DNA of 53,057 nt from an uncultured Anaerolineae bacterium. Its GTDB lineage: Bacteria; Chloroflexota; Anaerolineae; Aggregatilineales; UBA2796. A model generated the notes under the pieces. It searched no databases, was not told where the DNA came from, and worked only from the letters and a program-made list of their open reading frames with translations. This document shows, piece by piece, positions 35,235-43,937 of the stretch (position 1 is its first letter; each line of letters begins with the position of its first letter). Where the stretch lies: the NCBI GenBank assembly GCA_938005675.1, contig CALKXH010000015.1:1-53057 (forward strand). The letters run 5' to 3'. The position numbers and the translations under genes were made by a program.

Positions 35235-36074
35235 CTACAAGCCGGCGAACAGGTCGTCTTCAGGCGCGCCGACGGGCAACGGCACGCCCGCCACCAGCGC
35301 GTAGCGCTCCACGCTGCGGAAAGCCCGCCACAGCTCCTCTGGCAGGGCGCTCAACGGCGCGTTCGGCGAGAGTTGCGTGCGATGTTCCTCCAGCGAGCGC
35401 CGCTTCAAGTCTACGTACTCTGGCACATAGACCGTGTGAGTGATGCGCTCCTCCGCCAAGCCCATCTGATCGGGATCGACGTTGCGGAAGGGCGAGGGGA
35501 TGCCCTGCTGCGCCAAAAACTCGGCGAGCTGCTTGATCACGGCGCGGCTGATGGAGGCGTAGTACAGCCGCGCAGGGGCAAAAGGCGCGCCCGCCTGCGG
35601 ATAGCGGCTCGGATCGCCGGCGGCGTGGAAGGCTTCGGTCGTCCAGCGGCAAATGGCGAGGTGATCGGGATGCCCATAGCCGCCGCTCTCGTCAAAGGTG
35701 ATCAGCAAAGTCGGTTTGAAGGCGCGGATGATCGCCACGATGCGCCCGATTGCTTCATCGGGCGGGGCGTTGATGAAAGCGCGCGGATCGGCGTTCTCAG
35801 GGCTGCCCGCCATGCCCGAATCGCGGTAATCGAGGAAGAAGACGTCCTGCACGCCGATCACGGCGGCAGCGCGGCGCAGCTCCTGTTCGCGCACCGCGCC
35901 GAGCGTCTCTGGCGTGGCGAGGGCGGGATCGGCGATCTCGCCGACCTCGCCGCGCGTGGCGCACAGGATGCCGACGCGCATCCCCTGCTGGACGCAACGA
36001 TGCAGAAAGCCCGTCACGCCCTGTTCGTCATCGGGATGGGCGTAACAGGCGAGGACGGCGCGCTCAGGCACCAT
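35235..36074 (-). CDS. PIG-L/LmbE-family deacetylase
   Basis: A 279-residue zinc-dependent N-acetylglucosamine-type deacetylase. The AHPDDE motif supplies His13, Asp15 and Asp16, and GYGHPDHLAICRWTTEAFHAAG supplies the third ligand. Family members include MshB and BshB in thiol biosynthesis and enzymes of antibiotic glycosides; none can be singled out here. Its first 11 bases overlap the end of the phosphoribosyltransferase gene, so both are coupled in one unit. It converges on the TPR lipoprotein gene with a one-base gap. Confidence 0.88.
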   Translation of the reverse strand: MVPERAVLACYAHPDDEQGVTGFLHRCVQQGMRVGILCATRGEVGEIADPALATPETLGAVREQELRRAAAVIGVQDVFFLDYRDSGMAGSPENADPRAFINAPPDEAIGRIVAIIRAFKPTLLITFDESGGYGHPDHLAICRWTTEAFHAAGDPSRYPQAGAPFAPARLYYASISRAVIKQLAEFLAQQGIPSPFRNVDPDQMGLAEERITHTVYVPEYVDLKRRSLEEHRTQLSPNAPLSALPEELWRAFRSVERYALVAGVPLPVGAPEDDLFAGL

Positions 36075-36636
36075 CGCCGCCTTCGCTCAGAAAGACGGGC
36101 AGGTGTCCGAGCGCGATGACGTCCGTCCATTTGGCGCGGTCGCCCTCGGTGAAGATGGCGGCTTGCGCCACGACCACGCCGCCCGCCTTCTCGACGATCA
36201 AACGGATGCCCTGCAGAGTGCTGCCGGTGCTGATCACGTCGTCGACGATTGCCACGTGCCGCCCGTTGATCAGGCGCAGGTCTTTCTCGTCAAGGTAGAG
36301 CTTCTGCAGCGCGCCGGTCGTGATCGAGAGCGTCTCGGACTCCAAAGCGTTGCCCATGTAGGGCTTGTAGGCTTTGCGCAGCACCACGTAGGGCACGTCC
36401 ATGCGGGCGGAGAGCTCGTAAACGAGTGGGATGCTCTTGGTCTCCGCCGTGACGAGGACTTCCGGGTTACGCTCGGCGAGTTTGAGCGCCAATTCGTAGG
36501 CGGCGCGCTTGACCAGCTCGACATCGCCGAGGATGTTCACGATGGCGATGCGCACGCCTTGCGCCACTTCGAAGAGGGGCAGCTCACGGCTGAGTCCTGC
36601 CACTTCGACGTGATAAGTCTCGCGGGATTCGGTCAT
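36064..36636 (-). CDS. Phosphoribosyltransferase, adenine-type
   Basis: A 190-residue type I phosphoribosyltransferase. ATG 36636 is chosen; a GTG two codons earlier is possible because GGAG lies closer to it. The PRPP loop is HVAIVDDVISTGSTL. The flexible region has VLRKAYKPYMG and the N-terminal part VTAETKSIPLVYELSARM, as in adenine phosphoribosyltransferases and related purine regulators. Whether it salvages adenine or another base cannot be stated. It lies upstream of, and overlaps, the PIG-L gene. Confidence 0.82.
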   Translation of the reverse strand: MTESRETYHVEVAGLSRELPLFEVAQGVRIAIVNILGDVELVKRAAYELALKLAERNPEVLVTAETKSIPLVYELSARMDVPYVVLRKAYKPYMGNALESETLSITTGALQKLYLDEKDLRLINGRHVAIVDDVISTGSTLQGIRLIVEKAGGVVVAQAAIFTEGDRAKWTDVIALGHLPVFLSEGGDGA

Positions 36637-36678
36637 AGGCACTCGCTCCGTGCTAGATGAGTCGGCTCAGTGGCAAAC

Positions 36679-36684
36679 AGTATA
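36679..36684 (-). promoter_or_regulatory. Candidate -10 for the phosphoribosyltransferase unit
   Basis: TATACT on the minus strand, preceded by TGCGC, about 43 bases before ATG 36636. The -35 would fall inside the end of the GNAT gene and is poor. Confidence 0.35.
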
Positions 36685-36690
36685 GCGCAG

Positions 36691-37566
36691 CTACAGATAG
36701 CGGTACATCTCCATGCGTTGGAACACCTCCAAGTAGCCGAAGCGCTGCATGACTTGCCACGCCGGGTGATCGAGCGGGATATTCTCGACTTTGGTATCTT
36801 GCGCTCGGTGCGTCGCGTGCAGGTGATAGAGCAGCGCTTGCAGCAACGGCTCGCTGAGCGCGCCGCCGAAGGCGAAATGGGTCAGTTGGAAGGGCAGGCG
36901 CTGAAAGATCAGCCACGCGCTCTGAGCGTTGGGCAGGGTGGCGCGGATGCCGCGCAAGGGGCTGCAATTGCGCAGCGAGGCTGCCTCTTCCGTCCAAGCT
37001 GATTGCTGCGTCCGTTCGTACTCGTCCAGCAGAGCGGCGATCTGTTTGTCATCGAGCGACTCGACGCGCACATCGGCGCGATAGAGCGCCGAATCGGGCA
37101 GACCGGGCGGGCGGCGCACCACCATCAAGTCGCGGATGGGCTCGAAGCCAAGTTTGTAGAACAGGCGCGTGGCGGGCTCGTTGCCCTTGATCACCTCCAG
37201 CTGGACGCGCCGCGCGCCGAGTTGCTGAGCGTTCGCCAGCATCAGTTCGGTCAGGAACTGCCCGATGTGCTTGCCGCGCCGCTCCGGGATGACGCCCAAG
37301 CGCGTGATCCACGCCCGCTCCGCACGCACGCCCAGCATACACACGCCCAGCTCCAGCCCCTCGCCGTTGAGCGCCACGGCGGAGGCATCTAGATCAACAT
37401 CGTAGTCGTGGACGTACTCCGCCATGCGCTTGGCGTTCATCGGCATCGGCACGATGTAATCTACGCGGGCTTGGTTGTAGATATCTGCCAGCTGCTCGAA
37501 GGTGTACTGGCTGGCGAGGGCGGCGACGGCTTTACTCGGCGGTATTTCGGTCGGTTGAGTCGTCAT
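36691..37566 (-). CDS. GNAT acetyltransferase with second GNAT-like half
   Basis: A 291-residue protein. ATG 37566 has AGGA seven bases upstream; longer frames to 37650 only read antisense-like basic sequence inside the receiver gene. Residues of about 15-160 form a GNAT domain with ITRLGVIPERRGKHIGQFLTELM (acetyl-CoA loop) and GNEPATRLFYKLGFEP. Residues of about 165-291 look like a degenerate second GNAT fold ending in HPAWQVMQRFGYLEVFQRMEMY. The start lies 35 bases inside the upstream receiver gene, an unusually long coupling overlap. The substrate is unknown. Confidence 0.85.
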   Translation of the reverse strand: MTTQPTEIPPSKAVAALASQYTFEQLADIYNQARVDYIVPMPMNAKRMAEYVHDYDVDLDASAVALNGEGLELGVCMLGVRAERAWITRLGVIPERRGKHIGQFLTELMLANAQQLGARRVQLEVIKGNEPATRLFYKLGFEPIRDLMVVRRPPGLPDSALYRADVRVESLDDKQIAALLDEYERTQQSAWTEEAASLRNCSPLRGIRATLPNAQSAWLIFQRLPFQLTHFAFGGALSEPLLQALLYHLHATHRAQDTKVENIPLDHPAWQVMQRFGYLEVFQRMEMYRYL

Positions 37567-37966
37567 GCGTCGATCCTGTGGGCGTTTGAGGGAGCGCTTC
37601 GGGCGGCGAGAGGAACGCCTCAACCTGCGCAGCGAAGCGGCGCGTATCAATCGGCTTGACGATCACGCCGTGGCAGCCGTAGGCGCGCGCCATGTTGTAG
37701 GCAGTTGTCTCGGGCCAAGCTGTGAAGGCGATCAGGCGCGTGTGAGCGAGTTCAGGCTGCTGCTGAAGCAACGCGATCACGGTCTGCCCGTCGATATCGG
37801 GCAAGCCGAGGTCGATCAGCACCAGATCGGGCGTCGTCTCGAAGATGGTCATCAAGCCATCCTCGCCCGTCTCGGTCAGCACGACTTGATGACCGGCTTC
37901 CTCCAGCAACTTAGCCACCAATCTACCGCTCTGGACGTTATCCTCAATAATCACGATGACAGCCAT
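37532..37966 (-). CDS. Stand-alone response regulator receiver overlapping the GNAT gene
   Basis: A 144-residue CheY-like receiver. IIEDN holds the acidic residues, Asp52 in LVLIDLGLPDIDG is the phosphoacceptor, Thr in AFTAWPET the switch residue and Lys in VIVKPIDTRRF the conserved lysine. A Thr/Ser-rich hydrophilic tail follows, encoded in the overlap with the acetyltransferase gene. No kinase is adjacent; the nearest is the GAF kinase at 29913-31781. A possible extended -10 (TGCTACACT on the minus strand) lies at 38010-38018. Confidence 0.92.
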   Translation of the reverse strand: MAVIVIIEDNVQSGRLVAKLLEEAGHQVVLTETGEDGLMTIFETTPDLVLIDLGLPDIDGQTVIALLQQQPELAHTRLIAFTAWPETTAYNMARAYGCHGVIVKPIDTRRFAAQVEAFLSPPEALPQTPTGSTHDDSTDRNTAE

Positions 37967-38063
37967 GGGCGAGTGTCCTTATGGGTGACGGATATCGCAG
38001 CATATGTTAAGTGTAGCATAAGTCTATCTGGCACAGGCGATTTTGAGAGAACATTGAGCGAAC

Positions 38064-38092
38064 TTGGCAAGTCGGGGCGGGCAGACTAGGAT
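38064..38092 (+). promoter_or_regulatory. Candidate promoter for the peroxiredoxin gene
   Basis: TTGGCA (38064-38069), 17 bases, TAGGAT (38087-38092), about 45 bases before the ATG. CAGGAGGA at 38123-38130 is the ribosome-binding site. Confidence 0.5.
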
Positions 38093-38136
38093 CAGAGAGG
38101 CAAGCAGCGTACTTTTCCCACTCAGGAGGATACCCA

Positions 38137-38601
38137 ATGCCCAACGTTGGCGAGGTGGCGCCCGATTTTGAGGCGCTGACCGACGAAGGCAAGCCGATCA
38201 AGCTCTCGGACTTGCGCGGCAAGAAAGTCGTGCTGTACTTCTACCCGAAAGACTTCACCAGCGGCTGCGAGATGCAAGCCTGCGCCTTCCGCGATCACTA
38301 CGCCCAGTTCGAGGCGGCGAACGCCGTGGTGCTGGGCGTCAGCCCGGACGACGTGGAGAGCCATCGGCGCTTTCGCGAGGCGCTCCAGCTGCCTTTCCAC
38401 CTGATCGTCGATAGCGACTTCAGCCTCTCCAAAGCGTGGCAGAGCTACGGCACGAAAACTTATCCCGACGGGCGCACTTTCACCGGCACGCAACGCAGCC
38501 ACTTCGTCATCGATGAGAACGGCGTGATCGTCGACGTACAGAACCCCGTCAGCCCGCAGGAGAGCGCGCCGCGCGCCCTCGCCGCTGTGCAAGGCAGCTG
38601 A
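38137..38601 (+). CDS. bcp: Thioredoxin-dependent peroxiredoxin, BCP/PrxQ type
   Basis: A 154-residue peroxidase that reduces hydrogen peroxide and organic hydroperoxides. The peroxidatic Cys44 lies in YPKDFTSGCEMQACAFRD, and Cys49, five residues on, is the resolving Cys of the atypical two-Cys PrxQ class. The family-typical Thr/Pro before the active Cys reads Thr-Ser-Gly. The C-terminal HFVIDENGVIVDV strand is usual. It is a single-gene unit with its own promoter and a downstream hairpin. Confidence 0.93.
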   Translation: MPNVGEVAPDFEALTDEGKPIKLSDLRGKKVVLYFYPKDFTSGCEMQACAFRDHYAQFEAANAVVLGVSPDDVESHRRFREALQLPFHLIVDSDFSLSKAWQSYGTKTYPDGRTFTGTQRSHFVIDENGVIVDVQNPVSPQESAPRALAAVQGS

Positions 38602-38608
38602 GTCGCCC

Positions 38609-38647
38609 GCTCGCCGATGCGCACTGAGATGCTCTGCATCGGCGAGC
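38609..38647. terminator. 12-base perfect hairpin between convergent peroxiredoxin and pyrH genes
   Basis: GCTCGCCGATGC (38609-38620) and GCATCGGCGAGC (38636-38647) enclose a 15-base loop. It begins eight bases after one stop and ends seven before the other, with no U-tract either way. Probably a bidirectional terminator. Confidence 0.65.
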
Positions 38648-38653
38648 GCCCCC

Positions 38654-39463
<810 letters not shown>

Positions 39464-39488
39464 TCAAGTGAGGTGCGCTGTGCCGCGC

Positions 39489-40109
39489 TCACTGAGACGT
39501 TTCAGCCGCGCCATCTTCGCCCAGCGCAAAACGGGCGAAGCGCCGCACCACGATATTCTCTTTGATCTCGGCGATCAGGTCGGTCAGCACGTCGGCAACT
39601 TTCTTCGAGTCATCGAAGAACCACGGCTGCTCCATCAGCACCATCTCTTCGTACCATTTGTTCATGCGCCCCTCGACGATCTTGGCGGCGACCGCCTCGC
39701 TCTTGCCTTCGGCAAGGGTGCGCTCCAGCTGGATTTGGCGCTCTTTTTCGATCACCTCCGCGGGGATATCCTCGCGGCGCAGGTAGCGCGGCGCGGCGTT
39801 GGCGATGTGCAGCGTCAAATCTTTGGCGAATTGGCGGAACTGCTCGTTGCGCGCCACAAAGTCGGTCTCGCTATTGACTTCCACCATCACGCCCATGCGC
39901 CCGTTGTGATGGGTGTAGGTCTGGATGATGCCATCGTTAGCGGCGCGCCCGGACTTTTTGGCGGCGGTCGCCGCGCCTTTCTTGCGCAGATGCTCAGCGG
40001 CTTTCTCAAGGTCGCCGTTGCTCTCGGCGAGGGCGTTGCGGCATTCGTTGAAGCCCGCGCCGGTCAGCTCGCGCAGCTGCTTGACGAGTTGTGCGCTTAT
40101 TTCAGCCAC
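39489..40109 (-). CDS. tsf: Elongation factor Ts
   Basis: Guanine nucleotide exchange factor for EF-Tu. The 206-residue length fits the short form of the protein. The N-terminal UBA-like domain has LVKQLRELTGAGFNECRNALAESNGDLEKA and the core has the diagnostic NSETDFVARNEQF. It is 12 bases downstream of rpsB and shares its promoter. The C-terminal stretch after about 165 keeps EMVLMEQPWFFDDSKKVADVL, typical of the family. Confidence 0.96.
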   Translation of the reverse strand: MAEISAQLVKQLRELTGAGFNECRNALAESNGDLEKAAEHLRKKGAATAAKKSGRAANDGIIQTYTHHNGRMGVMVEVNSETDFVARNEQFRQFAKDLTLHIANAAPRYLRREDIPAEVIEKERQIQLERTLAEGKSEAVAAKIVEGRMNKWYEEMVLMEQPWFFDDSKKVADVLTDLIAEIKENIVVRRFARFALGEDGAAETSQ

Positions 40110-40121
40110 AGATGTGTCTCC

Positions 40122-40970
40122 TCAGTCTTCTTCTTCATCCTCAAAGCTGCTGCTGCGGAGCGTCGCTAGGGTCGAGGCGCCCAAGAAAGCGCTGTTATCT
40201 AGATCGTCCGTCTCATCGTCGAGTGGCGTCTCCGCCGCAGCCCTGCCGCTGAAGGTCTCCGCCGTGCCCTCGTCATCGGTCTTGCCGCGAATGGCGTGAC
40301 CTTCAAGGGCGGCGTCGGCGATTTTGCTGGTGAGCAGCTTGATAGCGCGGATGGCGTCGTCGTTGGCAGGGATCACGTAATCAATTTGGGTCGGATCGCA
40401 GTTGGTATCCACGAGGGCGATGATCGGGATGCCCAGAATGTTCGCCTCTTTGACGGCGGTGTGTTCGCGGCGCACATCTACGACGAAGAGCAAGCTGGGC
40501 AGGCGCGTCATGTGGCGCAGACCGCCCAAGCGCACACGCAGCTTTTCGACGGTGCGCTCACGGGTGAGCAGCTCTTTCTTAGTGTAGAAGCCCACCTCGC
40601 CGCGCTCCATCTCTTCTTCCATGCGCTTGAGTTGATCAATACGCGCTTTGATGGTGCGCCAATTGGTCAGCGTGCCGCCCAGCCAGCGCTGATTGACGTA
40701 GGGCATCTGGCAGCGCTCCGCCTCTTGCTGGATGGTCTCTTGGGCTTGGCGCTTGGTGCCGACGAAGAGAATCTTGTTGCCGGCGGCGACGGTCTGTTTG
40801 ACGCGCTCGTAGGCTTCCTCGAGGTTGGCGAGAGTCTGCTGCAGATCGAGGATGTGGATGCCGTTGCGCTCAGTGAAGATGTACGGCTTCATGCGCGGAT
40901 CCCACTTCTTGGCGCGATGCCCGAAGTGGACGCCCGTCTCCAAGAGCGCCTTCATGCTGACGATAGACAT
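40122..40970 (-). CDS. rpsB: 30S ribosomal protein S2
   Basis: Binds the 30S head-body junction. ATG 40970 ([18 protein letters not shown]) is used, preceded by GAGGAG; an in-frame start at 41054 would only translate the leader. Core motifs are [33 protein letters not shown] and [27 protein letters not shown]. At 282 residues it exceeds the usual 230-260 because of a C-terminal Asp/Glu/Ser-rich tail of about 50 residues ending FEDEEED. The tail may be disordered. Confidence 0.97.
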   Translation of the reverse strand: MSIVSMKALLETGVHFGHRAKKWDPRMKPYIFTERNGIHILDLQQTLANLEEAYERVKQTVAAGNKILFVGTKRQAQETIQQEAERCQMPYVNQRWLGGTLTNWRTIKARIDQLKRMEEEMERGEVGFYTKKELLTRERTVEKLRVRLGGLRHMTRLPSLLFVVDVRREHTAVKEANILGIPIIALVDTNCDPTQIDYVIPANDDAIRAIKLLTSKIADAALEGHAIRGKTDDEGTAETFSGRAAAETPLDDETDDLDNSAFLGASTLATLRSSSFEDEEED

Positions 40971-41099
40971 AAAGCTGAGAAACTCCTCTGTTGTTGTGTT
41001 AGACCGCCTTTGCCCCTCGCCTGCAGCGCTCATCCTCACAATTCGGGCGGACACACACGCCGCATCGGGGCAGGGCTGATTTGGAACTTACGAGCGCGC

Positions 41100-41129
41100 A
41101 GTATAGCACAGCCGCGCCCGATCTTTCAA
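41100..41129 (-). promoter_or_regulatory. Strong candidate promoter of rpsB-tsf
   Basis: On the minus strand TTGAAA (41124-41129), 18 bases, TATACT (41100-41105). Both hexamers differ from the consensus at one position. The predicted start is near 41093. Confidence 0.65.
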
Positions 41130-41156
41130 GGGTCGGGCGGCAGGACGAGCCTTTGT

Positions 41157-41185
41157 TTGCCAACTTGGGCGCGCTGGGCTAGGCT
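41157..41185 (+). promoter_or_regulatory. Candidate promoter for the cyclic 2,3-diphosphoglycerate synthetase-like gene
   Basis: TTGCCA (41157-41162), 17 bases, TAGGCT (41180-41185), about 37 bases before the ATG at 41223. The -35 is good and the -10 weak. Confidence 0.35.
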
Positions 41186-41222
41186 TGAGGGCAAAAATTT
41201 GCCGCACAAGGGCTGAGAGTAC

Positions 41223-42551
41223 ATGAGTCCGACCAAAATCCTGATCATGGGCGCCGCAGGGCGCGACTTTCACAATTTCAACGTCTGCTTCCGCGATAAC
41301 CCCGCTGTGGAGGTGGTCGCTTTCACCGCCACGCAGATTCCCGGCATCGAGGGCAGGCGCTATCCGCCTGAGTTGGCAGGGACGCGCTACCCGCAGGGCA
41401 TCCCGATTTACGATGAGGCGGAGCTGCCGCGCCTGATCGCCGAGCTGGGCGTGGAGCAGGTCTATTTCTCCTACAGCGATGTCTCGCACGCTTACGTGAT
41501 GCACAAAGCCGCTCAGGTGGTGGCGCTGGGCGCCGATTTCGGCTTGTTGGGCGCGCGGCGCACCCAGCTCAAGAGCCGCAAGCCCGTCGTCTCGGTTGGC
41601 GCGGTGCGCACCGGCTGCGGTAAGAGCCAAGCCACCCGCTACGTGGCGCGGACGCTGCGCGAGCTGGGCTGGCGCGTCATCGTGGTGCGCCATCCGATGC
41701 CCTACGGCGATCTGAGCAAGCAAGCCGTGCAGCGCTTCGGCAGCCACACCGACCTCGACCTGCATCAGACCACCATCGAGGAGCGCGAGGAGTACGAGCC
41801 GCACCTCGATAACGGTCACGTGGTCTTCGCCGGCGTGGATTACGCCGCCATCCTCGCCTGCGCTGAGGAGGAGGCGGATATCATCCTGTGGGACGGCGGC
41901 AATAACGATCTGCCCTTCTTCGCCTCCGACCTGCACATCGTGATCGCCGATCCGCATCGCCCCGGTCACGAGCTCGCCTACTATCCCGGCGAGGCGAACG
42001 CGCGCATGGCGGACGCCTTCGTGCTGAACAAGGTCGATACCGCCAACTACGCCGACGTGCAGACAGTCCGCCAGAATTTGCAGGCGCTGAATCCGCGCGC
42101 CCCGATCTTCGAGGCTGCCTCGCCGCTCTTCGTCGAGGGCGGCGAGCACGTGCGCGGCAAGCGCGTCTTGGTCATCGAGGACGGTCCGACGCTGACTCAC
42201 GGCGAGATGGCTTACGGGGCGGGCGTGGTGGCGGCGCGGCGCTTCGGCGCCGCCGAGCTGATCGATCCGCGTCCGCACGCCGTCGGCTCGTTGCGCCAGG
42301 TCTACCAGACCTACCCGCACATCGGCGCGTTGCTGCCGGCTATGGGCTACGGCGCGGCGCAAATGGCGGAGCTGGAGGCGACCATCGCCGCTTGCGCGCC
42401 CGACCTCGTGCTGACCGCCACGCCCATCGATCTGCGACGGGTGATCAAGGTGGCGCAGCCGCTGGTGCGCGTGCGCTACGAGCTGCAGATCATCGGCGCG
42501 CCGACCCTCGCCGACCTCTTGGCGGAGAAATTCGGGCGCAAGACGGGCTGA
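41223..42551 (+). CDS. Cyclic 2,3-diphosphoglycerate synthetase-like P-loop protein
   Basis: A 442-residue protein. The N-terminal Rossmann-like domain starts KILIMGAAGRDFHNFNV. A P-loop domain begins at about residue 120 with VGAVRTGCGKSQATRYVA (Gly131 to Ser135). Later motifs are DIILWDGGNNDLPFF, HRPGHELAYYPGE and FVLNKVDTANY, the last resembling a nucleotide-binding NKxD site. These match the family that includes archaeal cyclic 2,3-diphosphoglycerate synthetase; bacterial members are poorly characterised. It is a single-gene unit converging on a glycosyltransferase gene with a four-base gap. Confidence 0.78.
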   Translation: MSPTKILIMGAAGRDFHNFNVCFRDNPAVEVVAFTATQIPGIEGRRYPPELAGTRYPQGIPIYDEAELPRLIAELGVEQVYFSYSDVSHAYVMHKAAQVVALGADFGLLGARRTQLKSRKPVVSVGAVRTGCGKSQATRYVARTLRELGWRVIVVRHPMPYGDLSKQAVQRFGSHTDLDLHQTTIEEREEYEPHLDNGHVVFAGVDYAAILACAEEEADIILWDGGNNDLPFFASDLHIVIADPHRPGHELAYYPGEANARMADAFVLNKVDTANYADVQTVRQNLQALNPRAPIFEAASPLFVEGGEHVRGKRVLVIEDGPTLTHGEMAYGAGVVAARRFGAAELIDPRPHAVGSLRQVYQTYPHIGALLPAMGYGAAQMAELEATIAACAPDLVLTATPIDLRRVIKVAQPLVRVRYELQIIGAPTLADLLAEKFGRKTG

Positions 42552-42555
42552 GCGA

Positions 42556-43800
42556 CTAAGCGCGGCGCTCCGCCAGCCCAACGAGCAGCTCAGCGGCGCG
42601 GACTTTGCCGCCTAGCGCCGCCAAATCCGCCGCGAGGCGCTGCGCGTTCTCCTGCACGCGCGCATCGGTCGTGACGGCGCGCAGGGCGGGCAGCAACTGA
42701 CCGTTGCGCACGTCGTGCGCCGTCAAGTTCAGCCCGACTTTCGCCTGCGCCACGCGGCGCGCCTGCGCGCGCTGATCGGCGGCGTGCGGCACCACCACTT
42801 GCGGGATGCCCTGCACGGCGGCGCGATGCGTCGTCCCCATGCCGCCGTGATGCACGATGACGCGCAAGCGCGGGAAGACCTGATCGTAATCGATCCACGA
42901 GAGCAGGCGCGTGCCGCGCGGCAAGGCAGCTTTGAGCTCCGCCTTGCGCTCAGGCGGGATCGGATTCCTGCCGACGACCACCAGCGGGATCATGCCCAAG
43001 CGCGCCGCCGCCTGCGCCGCCCAGCTGAAAAAGCCCAGATCGCCCGTGAAGAGGCTGCCCAACGTGATCAGCGCCAAAGGCGCCGCTTCGGGAATCTCGG
43101 CGAGCCAGTGCGGCGGCGGCGCGGCGGGCGCATCGACCGTGCCGCCCACGAACTGAGTCTGCGGCAACGGCTCGGGATCGGCTTGATACCACGCCCGATT
43201 GAAGTAGCTGATGTGCAAATGCGGCGATTGCACTGAGGGCGCCGCCCCCTCCGAGAAATTGACGCCCCGCACCCCGAAGCGCACCTTCAGCCGCTCGATG
43301 CGCTCGCGGCTGAGCCTGCTCAGGTCGGCTTGGACGGCGTAGAGGCGCTCTTCATCGAGCGGCTGCCCCGCCACCCAGCCCGCCACCGCCATCGGCACGT
43401 CGAGTTTTTCGGCGGCGAAGGCGACGGCGCTCAAAAACGGGTCGGTGACGATCAGATCGGGCGCGCCGCGCGCCTCTGCCAAGCCCAGCAGCGCCTCGAA
43501 GGCGGGCGGCATGAGCTCCTCGCTCAGCCATGTATCCAAGGCGCGCCGATAGCGCAGGAACATCGCCTCGACGGGGTTCATGCCGCGCAGATCGGCGGGC
43601 GGCGGCGCGAGCCACGCCCAGCCTGTGGCGGCGATGGCGGCGAACGGCACGCCCGCCGCGCTGATCAAGCCCTCCAAGGGCTGCTCCGAGACCCACAAGA
43701 CCTGATGCCCGCCTGCCAGCAGGTGTTGCGCCGTTTTGAGCATCCCGCCCCAATCGGTGTGACCGGCTAACGGCGCTGAGACGAACCAGAAAGATGCCAT
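42556..43800 (-). CDS. UDP-glycosyltransferase, macrolide (MGT)/GT1 type
   Basis: A 414-residue GT-B enzyme. The N-terminal domain begins FWFVSAPLAGHTDWGGMLKTAQHLLAGGH. The C-terminal donor domain has LALITLGSLFTGD and the signature VHHGGMGTTHRAAVQGIPQVVVPHAADQ, where the HGG and the P-x-x-x-DQ elements bind the nucleotide sugar. Such enzymes glycosylate lipids, carotenoids or small natural products. No biosynthetic cluster is adjacent, so the acceptor is unknown. Confidence 0.87.
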   Translation of the reverse strand: MASFWFVSAPLAGHTDWGGMLKTAQHLLAGGHQVLWVSEQPLEGLISAAGVPFAAIAATGWAWLAPPPADLRGMNPVEAMFLRYRRALDTWLSEELMPPAFEALLGLAEARGAPDLIVTDPFLSAVAFAAEKLDVPMAVAGWVAGQPLDEERLYAVQADLSRLSRERIERLKVRFGVRGVNFSEGAAPSVQSPHLHISYFNRAWYQADPEPLPQTQFVGGTVDAPAAPPPHWLAEIPEAAPLALITLGSLFTGDLGFFSWAAQAAARLGMIPLVVVGRNPIPPERKAELKAALPRGTRLLSWIDYDQVFPRLRVIVHHGGMGTTHRAAVQGIPQVVVPHAADQRAQARRVAQAKVGLNLTAHDVRNGQLLPALRAVTTDARVQENAQRLAADLAALGGKVRAAELLVGLAERRA

Positions 43801-43881
43801 AGAGCTATTCAGGTGAGCTAAAAGAGAGCGAGGGCGCGCGCCCCTCAGCCATCGCGCCGATTTCGGGGCGCCTTGATAGCA

Positions 43882-43910
43882 AGTTTGGCACGCGCCCTGT
43901 GCTTTGTCAA
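43882..43910 (-). promoter_or_regulatory. Candidate promoter for the MGT-type glycosyltransferase gene
   Basis: On the minus strand a perfect TTGACA (43905-43910), 17 bases, CAAACT (43882-43887). The -10 is poor. The leader would be about 75 bases. Confidence 0.35.
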
Positions 43911-43937
43911 ACGATGCGCCGCAAAGCGCGCCTCAGC

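Larger units (their letters stand above)
40971..41222. other. Intergenic region with rpsB leader and divergent promoters
   Basis: A 250-base gap between divergent genes. It contains the rpsB promoter (41100-41129), a predicted rpsB leader of about 120 bases, and a weaker rightward promoter (41157-41185). The long leader could hold an S2-binding autoregulatory structure, as described for rpsB in other bacteria, but I did not identify a conserved fold. Confidence 0.5.

Noticed and set aside
43829..43845. Near-palindrome GAGGGCGCGCGCCCCTC as an operator or terminator
   Set aside because: The sequence is short, GC-only and has one mismatch. Such runs are common by chance here, and there is no supporting context.
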